Of a DNA stretch of 42,429 bases, positions 8,949 to 15,956 are shown one piece after another. Location of the stretch: positions 1-42,429 of IMG/VR virus record IMGVR_UViG_3300042560_000161; one strand, given 5' to 3'. Source of the stretch: a virus. A model generated the notes under the pieces. The model searched no databases, was not told the DNA's origin, and was given only the letters and a program-made list of their open reading frames with translations. The position numbers and the translations under genes were made by a program. Within the stretch, counting starts at the first letter, position 1; the number at the start of each line of letters is the position of its first letter.

Positions 8949-9641
8949 ATGGCAAATTTACTGGTAACCCGTTTCCCAAATGGCGTGACAAACGTCGGGG
9001 AAAATTCACCATTTGCTGATCTGGCAATGCCAGCACCAACAAAGTTTCACACTTACTATGAAGATTTCGACTACTATGTGGCCGCAAATTGGACTGTAAC
9101 TGAGACTCAGGCTGGTGCTACTCAGGCTTTGACTGACGGCGATGGTGGTTTACTTTTGATCACCAACACTGCCGCAGATAATGATCTCGTTGCTTTGCAA
9201 AAAGTAGGCGAGTCATATCGCTTTGCTTCAGGCAAAGAGCTTTTCTTTGAGGCCCGCCTCAAGGTGAGCGACGCAACTGAATCTGATGTAGTTATTGGTC
9301 TTCAAATTACCGATGCAACCCCGCTTGACGTATCGGATGGTGTGTTTTTCATCAAGGCAGACGGCTCTACTTCGGTAAGCCTGTTGGTTGAGAAGAACGG
9401 CACAGCAACTACGACCTCTAGCGTGGCTACTATGGCTAACGACACATTTATTAGTCTTGGTTTTTACTATGATGGCGCATCAAGCATTCAATACTTCGTA
9501 GATGGCGTTGTGAAGGGCACTTCTGTGACCACCAACTTGCCTGACGACGAAGATATGACTGTGTCAATTGCTCTTCAAAATGGTGAGGCCGTTGCAAAGA
9601 CAATGACTGTGGATTACGTCTTTGTTGCGAAGGAGCGTTAA
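8949..9641 (+). CDS. Lectin-like (concanavalin-type) structural protein
   Basis: The 230-residue product reads as a beta-sandwich of the LamG/concanavalin kind. After a ~30-residue lead it has YYEDFDYYVAANWTVTET, then GKELFFEARLKVSD, DVVIGLQITDAT, LGFYYDGASSIQYFVDGVVK and a final TMTVDYVFVAKER, the strand order expected of such folds. Phage proteins of this type near capsid genes are usually surface-exposed head fibres or decorations that may bind glycans. AAGGAG stands 8 bases before the ATG, directly after the TTCG hairpin, so its level may be set by read-through from the capsid gene. The ligand is unknown. Confidence 0.65.
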   Translation: MANLLVTRFPNGVTNVGENSPFADLAMPAPTKFHTYYEDFDYYVAANWTVTETQAGATQALTDGDGGLLLITNTAADNDLVALQKVGESYRFASGKELFFEARLKVSDATESDVVIGLQITDATPLDVSDGVFFIKADGSTSVSLLVEKNGTATTTSSVATMANDTFISLGFYYDGASSIQYFVDGVVKGTSVTTNLPDDEDMTVSIALQNGEAVAKTMTVDYVFVAKER

Positions 9642-9643
9642 TC

Positions 9644-10561
9644 ATGGGTCAATTCAAACCAATGGTGAAGATGGAGACCACTGAGCCTTCAGTTGAACTC
9701 AAGCTGAAAAAAGGTGGCTCCGTCGCTTCTCCCAAGAAGATGATGAACGGCGGCGTCATGGGTGCTTTGGCTTCGGTTCCCGGCGCTCGTGGTGGCATGG
9801 CTCCTGCGGCTCGTCCCGGCAAGCCATCCATGATGGACCGCCGCAAGGCCATGATGGGCAAGCCAGCAATGGCTCGTCCCATGATGGCTAAAGGCGGTGC
9901 AATGGACGCCTTGGAGGCTCACGCCGCCAAGCCTGCCAGTAAGGGCCACGCAGGCCTCAAGGCCGGTGGCGTTGCTTGCGCAACTGGTGGCGTCATGAAG
10001 TCTCCAAAGCCCGGTAACTACAAAACTGGTGGCGTAGTGAACGGCCAAGGCGGCTACAAAGACGGTGGCATCATCAAGTCCGAAAAGGGCAAGACGATGA
10101 TGCACACAGCCAAGGTGAACCACAACTCCGCGCCTACGGGTGAGGTGAAGTTGGGCAACGCTGGCGGCTTTAAAAAAGGCGGTGCGACAAAAAAGCACTA
10201 CGCCACGGGGGGAGCTGTTAACGACAGCGGCCATGCCGTGGCAATGCCGAAGAAGCAAGCGTCAATGCCCGTCTCCAATGATCGCCAATCAGGCACCTTC
10301 AAAAAAGGTGGCGGGGTGAAAATGCGAGAAGGCGGTGCATCGCAGGCTGAGTTGGACAAGGCCTACATGGACAGCATCGGTCCTTCAAAGGAAGATATGG
10401 ACATGGCTAAGACCATTCGAGACATCCCGGGTAAGTTGTTCCGTGGTGCCAAGAAACTGGTTGGCATGGACGACAAGCCCAAGGCTGGCTCGGTGACCAA
10501 GACTGAAAAGTCTGTAACGGTTGCTCCTGCCAGAAAGCGTGGCGGGTCTGTGACTTGCTGA
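9644..10561 (+). CDS. Lys/Gly-Gly repeat protein (K-x-G-G motifs)
   Basis: This 305-residue, strongly basic protein is built largely from short irregular repeats of the form [KRT]-x-G-G-[small or hydrophobic]. Examples are KKGGSV, AKGGAM, KAGGVA, KTGGVV, KDGGII, KKGGAT, ATGGAV and KRGGSV, about a dozen in all. Spacers are rich in Met, Pro, Ala and Lys. A small helical, more ordered segment lies near residues 225-280 (AELDKAYMDSIGPSKEDMDM). There are two Cys residues near the middle and one at the very end. I recognise similar proteins in uncultured aquatic phages but no function. The low complexity, charge and late-operon position suggest a disordered DNA- or capsid-binding virion protein. 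A canonical terminator follows the stop. Confidence 0.7.
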   Translation: MGQFKPMVKMETTEPSVELKLKKGGSVASPKKMMNGGVMGALASVPGARGGMAPAARPGKPSMMDRRKAMMGKPAMARPMMAKGGAMDALEAHAAKPASKGHAGLKAGGVACATGGVMKSPKPGNYKTGGVVNGQGGYKDGGIIKSEKGKTMMHTAKVNHNSAPTGEVKLGNAGGFKKGGATKKHYATGGAVNDSGHAVAMPKKQASMPVSNDRQSGTFKKGGGVKMREGGASQAELDKAYMDSIGPSKEDMDMAKTIRDIPGKLFRGAKKLVGMDDKPKAGSVTKTEKSVTVAPARKRGGSVTC

Positions 10562-10565
10562 ACCT

Positions 10566-10592
10566 AAGTGGGGGCTTCGGCCCCCGCTTTTT
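10566..10592 (+). terminator. Rho-independent terminator
   Basis: A stem of about 10 bp with GGGGGC-TTCG-GCCCCC at its core is followed by TTTTT. It lies between the Lys/Gly-Gly repeat gene and the next start and shares its CTAAG-plus-hairpin design with the hairpin after the capsid gene. I see no promoter in the few bases downstream, so late transcription must partly read through it or use anti-termination. Confidence 0.85.
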
Positions 10593-10606
10593 AATTGGAG
10601 AAATTT

Positions 10607-11011
10607 ATGGCTGATGCAGTCGCAAGTCAAACGCTTTTAGATGGTGAGCGGATGGCAATCATGAAATTCACCAACCTTTCTGACGGTACTGGTGAAAGCA
10701 AAGTTTTGAAGGTAGATGTTTCTGCTTTGACATCAAGTGCATCTGGCCTACCCTGCACTGGCGTAACTATTACAAAGATTTATTCCGCAACGCATGGTTT
10801 TGAAGTACAGATTTATTGGGATGCAACCACAGATGTATTTTGCTGGTGTGTGCCACAAAATTCTGAATACACAATGGATTTTGAAAAGTTCGGCGGTTTG
10901 ACTAACAACGCAGGCGCTGGCGTAACTGGTGATGTATTGTTCAGCACTGCTGATGCTAGTAATGGTGACTTCTACACCATCGTCCTTGAGATGGTTAAAT
11001 CTTACGGTTGA
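10607..11011 (+). CDS. Putative structural protein, unknown function
   Basis: A 134-residue beta-rich protein. I chose the ATG with GGAG 6 bases upstream over an earlier TTG. Recognisable stretches are GERMAIMKFTNLSDGTGESK, FEVQIYWDATTDVFCWCVPQ and FEKFGGLTNNAGAGVTGDVL. They resemble a small protein found near head and tail genes in many uncultured phages, annotated only as structural or hypothetical. The paired Cys in FCWC are notable. It is the first gene after the terminator. Confidence 0.65.
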   Translation: MADAVASQTLLDGERMAIMKFTNLSDGTGESKVLKVDVSALTSSASGLPCTGVTITKIYSATHGFEVQIYWDATTDVFCWCVPQNSEYTMDFEKFGGLTNNAGAGVTGDVLFSTADASNGDFYTIVLEMVKSYG

Positions 11012-11013
11012 TC

Positions 11014-11319
11014 ATGCCAAGCAAATCACCAGCCCAGCACAAATTGATGGAAGCGGTTGCGCACAACCCTTCCTTCGCCAAAAAAGTTGGCATCCCTACA
11101 AAAGTAGGGAAAGAATTTGTTCGTGCTGACAAAAAGATGGCTGATGGCGGGAAAGTGAACGCTGCTGGGAACTACACCAAGCCCGAACTGCGCAAGCGGA
11201 TCGTAAGCCAAGTCAAGGCCGCTGCAACGCAGGGCACTGGAGCAGGCGAGTGGTCAGCCAGAAAAGCACAGCTCGTGGCGAAGAAGTACAAGGCCGCTGG
11301 CGGCGGCTACAGGGACTGA
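11014..11319 (+). CDS. Small basic protein with WSARKAQL / GGGY motif
   Basis: The 101-residue product starts MPSKSPAQHKLMEAVAHNP, has KKMADGGKV (the recurring Gly-Gly motif) at about residues 40-48, and ends with KPELRKRIVSQVKAA followed by WSARKAQLVAKKYKAAGGGY. The C-terminal block is a short module I have seen in phages and in giant DNA viruses, of unknown function. The protein is very rich in Lys, Arg and Ala. The ATG overlaps nothing but lies 2 bases after the preceding stop. It forms a cassette with the next two basic genes. Confidence 0.7.
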   Translation: MPSKSPAQHKLMEAVAHNPSFAKKVGIPTKVGKEFVRADKKMADGGKVNAAGNYTKPELRKRIVSQVKAAATQGTGAGEWSARKAQLVAKKYKAAGGGYRD

Positions 11320-11320
11320 C

Positions 11321-11557
11321 ATGAAGGCCCCGCAGAAATCCCTGAGCGATTGGGGCAAACAAGATTGGACGACCAAAAGTGGTAAAAAATCTTCTGAAAC
11401 TGGTGAGCGATACCTTCCAAAAGCTGCGATCAAAAGTCTCAGCTCTGCTGAGTACGCTGCGACGACCAAAGCCAAACGCGCAGGAAAAGCCGCCGGAAAA
11501 CAATTCGTAGCTCAACCTGCCAAGATCGCCAAGAAAACAGCCAAATACAGGTTCTGA
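11321..11557 (+). CDS. Small basic protein, DUF5872-like
   Basis: The 78-residue product matches what I remember of the DUF5872 family: SLSDWGKQDWTTKSGKKSSE, then GERYLPKAAIKSLSSAEYAA, then KRAGKAAGKQFVAQPAKIAK and KTAKYRF. The family is found in phages, some bacteria and giant DNA viruses, and no function is assigned. Roughly a quarter of the residues are Lys or Arg with few acidic ones, so nucleic-acid binding is plausible. It spans the whole family length, begins 1 base after the previous stop, and is followed 2 bases later by the next gene. Confidence 0.7.
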   Translation: MKAPQKSLSDWGKQDWTTKSGKKSSETGERYLPKAAIKSLSSAEYAATTKAKRAGKAAGKQFVAQPAKIAKKTAKYRF

Positions 11558-11559
11558 CC

Positions 11560-11970
11560 ATGCCAAAAAACAACGCAACAGTTGCCAAGTCGCTAAAAAA
11601 GGCCGGTTTCTACGAGCCGTCCAAAAGCAAGCCTGAGCGGGTCAAAATCATCAACGAGGTGACGACCAAGCCTCAGCGGCTGAACATGGTTGAGAAGATG
11701 TTCTCGGACAAGAAGCTCAAGAGCGGTGGCCCGTCTCTTGCTGTCGGCCGTGGTGAAAAGTTGCCAATTTCTAAGGGCGCAGGCCTTACGGCCAAGGGCA
11801 GGGCTAAGTACAATCGAGAGACAGGCAGCAACCTGAAGGCCCCTCAACCTCAAGGCGGCGCACGCAAGGATTCTTTTTGTGCGCGTATGTCCGGGATGCC
11901 CGGACCCCTGAAGGATGAGAAGGGTAAACCAACCCGCAAGGCAGCAGCCTTAGACAGATGGAAGTGCTGA
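11560..11970 (+). CDS. Basic protein, DUF6321-like C-terminal domain
   Basis: A 136-residue basic protein. The C-terminal ~65 residues carry GLTAKGRAKYNRETGSNLKA, SFCARMSGMPGPLKDEKGKP and a final DRWKC. This pattern I associate with DUF6321, a domain of unknown function seen in phages and large DNA viruses; the family name is from memory. The two conserved Cys (in SFCARM and the last residue) and the Arg/Lys spacing suggest a metal- or nucleic-acid-binding module. The N-terminal half is helical and basic and contains LKSGGPSL, a variant of the recurring Gly-Gly motif. Confidence 0.65.
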   Translation: MPKNNATVAKSLKKAGFYEPSKSKPERVKIINEVTTKPQRLNMVEKMFSDKKLKSGGPSLAVGRGEKLPISKGAGLTAKGRAKYNRETGSNLKAPQPQGGARKDSFCARMSGMPGPLKDEKGKPTRKAAALDRWKC

Positions 11971-11971
11971 T

Positions 11972-13042
11972 ATGGCTTACTCGGATACCTACGGTCAGGT
12001 TTACCAAATTCAAACACTCATAGATCACGGAGCACGCCGCTGCGGGAAGTTGGCCGAGGAGTTGACTTCTGAGCAACTTTTGAGCGCCCGAGAGTCTTTG
12101 GGCTTCGTCATGAGCAACCTGATCAACATCGGCATCCAGTATTGGGCCATTGAGAAGCAGGTTGTGGGCCTTACCCCTGAGAAGTACATATACACCCTGC
12201 CAGACGGCTCCAATGACGTCCTGAACGCCCTGTATCGCACCATGACAAGGCCAACCGGAAGCTACACATCAAGCGCTGGCGGCACTGTTGCCTTGGTTGG
12301 CGACAACGACATCAACACCTTCTGCCAGCAGACCACCCCAAATGGCAATATTTCGATCAATTTTGGCACTGACAACCCGATATATGCTGGCTCGATTGGC
12401 CTTATGCCTTACGTTGCTGGTGGTGGCAGTGCAACTTGGACCCTGACCCTCGAATACTCAACCGACAACGTCACTTGGAACACCCTGCAAAGCCTTGGGA
12501 CAGTGGTTGTGTCTGACAAACAGTGGATCTGGACCGACATTGACCCCGGGCAGAGCGTTCAGTTCTACCGAGTTCGCATCTCTGGCGGCTCGACCCTTGC
12601 TTTGCGCGAGTTTTACGTTGGAAACAACAGCCGCGAGATCACAATGTCTCGCCTGAACCGTGACGACTACACAAATTTGCCCAATAAAAACTTCACGGCC
12701 AACCAGCCGTACCAGTATTGGTTCAATCGCACGGTTCCGAACCCCGAGATCTACCTCTGGCCCACTCCAAGCGACCCATTCGTCCAAATGACGATCTGGT
12801 ACAGCAAACAGGTCATGAACGTCGGTGATTTGACCAACGAGCTGCAGATCCCGCAGCGCTGGTATCTGGCTGTGATCAACATGCTGGCCCATCAAATGGC
12901 TATGGAGCTGCCACAGATCCCGATGGACCGTATCCAGTACCTTGAGGCGCAGGGCGAGAAGTATCTGGCTTTGGCTGAGGCTGAAGAAAGAGATCGTTCG
13001 CCAATTTTTTTCAGTCCGAATATTTCGGTGTATACACGCTGA
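11972..13042 (+). CDS. Head-tail adaptor-like protein with discoidin-like insertion
   Basis: The 356-residue product has the outer parts of a podovirus adaptor (T7 gp11/P22 gp4-like class). The N-terminal helical part is GARRCGKLAEELTSEQLLSA and following. The C-terminal part has SRLNRDDYTNLPNKNFTAN, PNPEIYLWPTPSDPFVQM, PQRWYLAVINMLAHQMAMEL and an end rich in EERDRS. Between residues about 93 and 217 lies a separate beta-rich module (SIGLMPYV, WTLTLEYSTDNVTWNTLQSL, QFYRVRISGG, LREFYVGN) that looks like a discoidin/F5-8C-type domain. Adaptors link the portal to the tail; the insertion would project outward. Its start overlaps the previous stop. Confidence 0.65.
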   Translation: MAYSDTYGQVYQIQTLIDHGARRCGKLAEELTSEQLLSARESLGFVMSNLINIGIQYWAIEKQVVGLTPEKYIYTLPDGSNDVLNALYRTMTRPTGSYTSSAGGTVALVGDNDINTFCQQTTPNGNISINFGTDNPIYAGSIGLMPYVAGGGSATWTLTLEYSTDNVTWNTLQSLGTVVVSDKQWIWTDIDPGQSVQFYRVRISGGSTLALREFYVGNNSREITMSRLNRDDYTNLPNKNFTANQPYQYWFNRTVPNPEIYLWPTPSDPFVQMTIWYSKQVMNVGDLTNELQIPQRWYLAVINMLAHQMAMELPQIPMDRIQYLEAQGEKYLALAEAEERDRSPIFFSPNISVYTR

Positions 13043-13063
13043 TGTGTGGTGCATAATAGAGGA

Positions 13064-13663
13064 ATGAACTTGCTCCAAGGCTTCCACAATCACCACATCA
13101 CTCCCCGCTATAAGGGGGGCACAGATGCGCCCGACAACCTAGTGCTGCTGCACCCAATAGATCATGCGATTGCACATCTTGTGCGGTTCAAGATTTACAA
13201 AAATCCGGCAGACGGGTGGGCGTACAACCGCATCATCAACGGCTTGAAAGACGAGTTGATCCCCAACAAAAAGGGCATCCCCAAGCCGTACATGCGCAAG
13301 CCAAAGTCTGAGGAAACCAAGGCAAAGATGTCTGCTGCGGCAATTGGCAGGAAAAAATCCCCCAAAGCCGTTGAAAAAATGCGTGCGGCATTGACTGGAA
13401 GAAAAGCAACGCCAGAGCAGTTGGCTTCTCTTGCGCTTGGCAGAGTGCGCCCGGTTGGCTACGTCAGCCCAATGAAAGGGCAAGAGCGAAAAACTCCTTG
13501 GTTGTTCGGATTGACCCCTCACAACAAGGGTGTTCCTGCTTCTGATGAGACTCGCGCAAAACTGTCGGCTGCACATAAGGGCCGCAAGCAAACTCCCGAG
13601 CAAATTTCCAAGCGAGTTGCGTCACGGCGTGCAACGCTTGAGGCGCAAGGGAGGACTGTTTAA
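13064..13663 (+). CDS. HNH homing endonuclease with NUMOD3 repeats
   Basis: The N-terminus has the HNH core HHITPRYKGGTDAPDNLVLL followed by HPIDHAIAH, giving the paired His, the central Asn and the final His. After it come several NUMOD3-type DNA-binding repeats, such as SEETKAKMSAAAIGRK, SPKAVEKMRAALTGRK and SDETRAKLSAAHKGRK. Such enzymes nick or cut DNA to copy their own gene into uninfected-type loci. The ATG is preceded directly by AGAGGA, closer than usual; GTG codons at 13046 and 13049 are alternatives that add six or five residues and have no ribosome site. It is inserted between the adaptor and a small Cys-rich gene as a free-standing element, with no sign of an intron. Confidence 0.85.
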   Translation: MNLLQGFHNHHITPRYKGGTDAPDNLVLLHPIDHAIAHLVRFKIYKNPADGWAYNRIINGLKDELIPNKKGIPKPYMRKPKSEETKAKMSAAAIGRKKSPKAVEKMRAALTGRKATPEQLASLALGRVRPVGYVSPMKGQERKTPWLFGLTPHNKGVPASDETRAKLSAAHKGRKQTPEQISKRVASRRATLEAQGRTV

Positions 13664-14004
13664 TGGGCATGTTCCTTGACACCATCGGTAACGCCTCGCT
13701 GGCAATATTTGTGTGCGACCGCTGCAGGATGAAGCGTGCGATGGACGAGCAGATGCCAGATCCGAACTTTCCGGGGCTTCGCGTCTGCCAGCAGGGCTGT
13801 GCGGATCAAAAAGACCCGTACCGCCTGCCAGCACGCAAGACTGAGCGAATCAACCTGAGATTTCCTCGGCCGGATGTGTCTGTAGCTGTAGACCCGAACA
13901 ACCTTGTGACGGACAATCAGGGCAACTACATCATCTCGACTGAGGGGAATACCAACATCGTCGAGAATGATGGCAACCTTGACGGAATATCGGTGACACC
14001 ATAA
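13663..14004 (+). CDS. Small Cys-rich conserved phage protein
   Basis: A 113-residue protein with VCDRCRMKRAM near residue 17 and RVCQQGCADQKDPYRLP near residue 40. The four Cys pattern CxxC...CxxxC suggests a zinc-binding ribbon. A PARKTERINLRFPRPDV segment follows and the C-terminus is Asn/Thr-rich. Similar proteins occur next to connector and tail-fibre genes in many phages, without known function. Starts and stops overlap both neighbours (TAATG before, shared base after), so it is coupled to the fibre gene. Confidence 0.7.
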   Translation: MGMFLDTIGNASLAIFVCDRCRMKRAMDEQMPDPNFPGLRVCQQGCADQKDPYRLPARKTERINLRFPRPDVSVAVDPNNLVTDNQGNYIISTEGNTNIVENDGNLDGISVTP

Positions 14005-15947
14005 TGGCAAATCAAACCATCACGCAACTTCCAGACGCAGGCGCCATCACCGGCACGGAGCTTGTCCCCATCGTTCAAAACGGCGGGACGTACAAGACAA
14101 CGACTGCTGCTTTGGCTGGGTCTCCTGTTCAAACCCAGACGTTCCTGACGCTAAATCAAGAGCCGACCCTCAACAACAGCCGTTATCTGTCCACCAGCAC
14201 GGGTTTGGGCCTGACTGATGGCGGAGCACAGAGTTTCTTGCGAATCACGCTTAACGGGGCTTCTGGTAGCCTTGAGGCGGCCGGTACAGGCGTTGTGGTC
14301 AAGAACAGCTCGACCACGGTTGTCTCCCGCACTTTGGTCACGTCTGGCAACGGGATTGACGTCACAAACGGCAACGGAGTGAGCGGTAACCCCACATTTC
14401 AGTTAACTGGCCTTGCAGCGGCAATTGCCAACATAAGCGGCACCGGCATGCTTGCTGTCGTGGGGGGTACCACCATCGCTGGCCGACAGATTACTGGAAC
14501 CGCGAACCAGATCTCTGTGACCGACGGTAACGGCAGCGGAAACCCCACGCTTGCTATTGTTGACAACGTGGTGCTCCCCGGAACTGGAGCGATGATTCTT
14601 CCGATTGGAAATAACGCACAGCAACCGGTCGGATCTCAAGGGCAATTTCGCTTCAACAGCGACACACAATCATTTGACGGTTACGCCGACGGTTCTTGGA
14701 GGCAGTTTTCTTTGGCGGGCGGGGTGACCACGTTTGCCGGTGGCGCAACAGGCTTCACGCCTATTTCAGCCACAAGTGGCGCGATTATTTTGGGCGGGAT
14801 ATTGAATTCTGCCAACGGCGGCACAGGCATCAACAACGGCTCGTTCACGGTCACTTTGGCCGGCAATTTGACCACTGCCGGGGCCAATAACCTGACTTTG
14901 ACGACCACAGGGGCCACAAACGTCACGCTCCCAACTACGGGCACGTTGGCAACCAGAGCTGGCACGGAGACGCTCACCAACAAGACGATCAGCGGCGCAA
15001 GCAACACGCTGACCAACATCGCCAACGCAAGCCTGACAAACTCGTCTGTGACCGTTGGAACGACCAACATTGCGCTGGGAGCTACGAGCCTGACCTTGGG
15101 TGGCCTGACCTCGGTTGAGGTCACGCAAGACCCAACGTCTGCGTTGCAATTGGCAACTAAGCAGTACGTGGATGCGGTAGCGGAGGGGTTGCATATTCAT
15201 GCGTCTTGCGCGGCGGCTACCACCGGAACACTTGCTTCCATCACCGGCGGCACGGTGACCTACAACAACGGCACTGCGGGTGTTGGCGCTACCTTGACTT
15301 TGTCGGTGGCCTTGACTGTTTTGGACGGATACACGCTGCTCAACGGTGACCGTGTTTTGGTTAAGAACGAAGCCGCACAGGCCAACAATGGCATCTACAC
15401 ATGGGCTACTGGCGGTACGGTTTTAACTCGTGCAACCGACTTTGACACTGCCGCCGAGATGGCGAGTGGTGACTTCACATTTGTCTCTAACGGAACTTTG
15501 TACGCCAACACAGGCTGGGTGCAGACTGATCCGGTGACAGTTGTTGGGACAAGCCCCGTGATATGGTCACAGTTCTCTGGCGCAGGCACTTACACCGCTG
15601 GCACTGGTTTGACGCTGACCGGGACGCAGTTCTCAATCACCAACACAGCGGTCACCGCAAACACCTACGGTTCAGCCTCTGCTGTGCCTGTCTTTGCTGT
15701 AAATGCGCAAGGCCAGCTCACGAGTGTCACAAACACAAACATCGCAATTGCGGCATCTCAAGTTACGTCTGGCACTCTGGCTGTTGCGCAAGGCGGCACG
15801 AACATCGCCTCGTACACAATTGGCGACACGCTTTACGCAAGCGGTGCAACAACATTGTCTAAACTATCGCTTGGCACACAGGGTCAAGTGCTGACAGCGG
15901 GCGCAACCGGACCTGTTTGGTCTGGTATCTCTGGTGGAACTTTCTGA
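14004..15947 (+). CDS. Tail fibre or tail-associated structural protein
   Basis: The 647-residue product begins MANQTITQLPDAGAITGTEL, an opening common in phage tail fibres. It continues as a Gly/Thr/Asn/Ser-rich, beta-helical sequence with LTNKTISGASNTLTNIANAS, a motif typical of fibre shafts. A more globular segment around residues 395-530 contains EVTQDPTSALQLATKQYVDA and GYTLLNGDRVLVKNEAAQAN, a known fibre module. The last residues are SGISGGTF; a nearly identical ending closes the tail protein at 22563-23804. There are no transmembrane segments. Host receptor contact or a baseplate role is inferred. Confidence 0.75.
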   Translation: MANQTITQLPDAGAITGTELVPIVQNGGTYKTTTAALAGSPVQTQTFLTLNQEPTLNNSRYLSTSTGLGLTDGGAQSFLRITLNGASGSLEAAGTGVVVKNSSTTVVSRTLVTSGNGIDVTNGNGVSGNPTFQLTGLAAAIANISGTGMLAVVGGTTIAGRQITGTANQISVTDGNGSGNPTLAIVDNVVLPGTGAMILPIGNNAQQPVGSQGQFRFNSDTQSFDGYADGSWRQFSLAGGVTTFAGGATGFTPISATSGAIILGGILNSANGGTGINNGSFTVTLAGNLTTAGANNLTLTTTGATNVTLPTTGTLATRAGTETLTNKTISGASNTLTNIANASLTNSSVTVGTTNIALGATSLTLGGLTSVEVTQDPTSALQLATKQYVDAVAEGLHIHASCAAATTGTLASITGGTVTYNNGTAGVGATLTLSVALTVLDGYTLLNGDRVLVKNEAAQANNGIYTWATGGTVLTRATDFDTAAEMASGDFTFVSNGTLYANTGWVQTDPVTVVGTSPVIWSQFSGAGTYTAGTGLTLTGTQFSITNTAVTANTYGSASAVPVFAVNAQGQLTSVTNTNIAIAASQVTSGTLAVAQGGTNIASYTIGDTLYASGATTLSKLSLGTQGQVLTAGATGPVWSGISGGTF

Positions 15948-15956
15948 GGAAACAAA

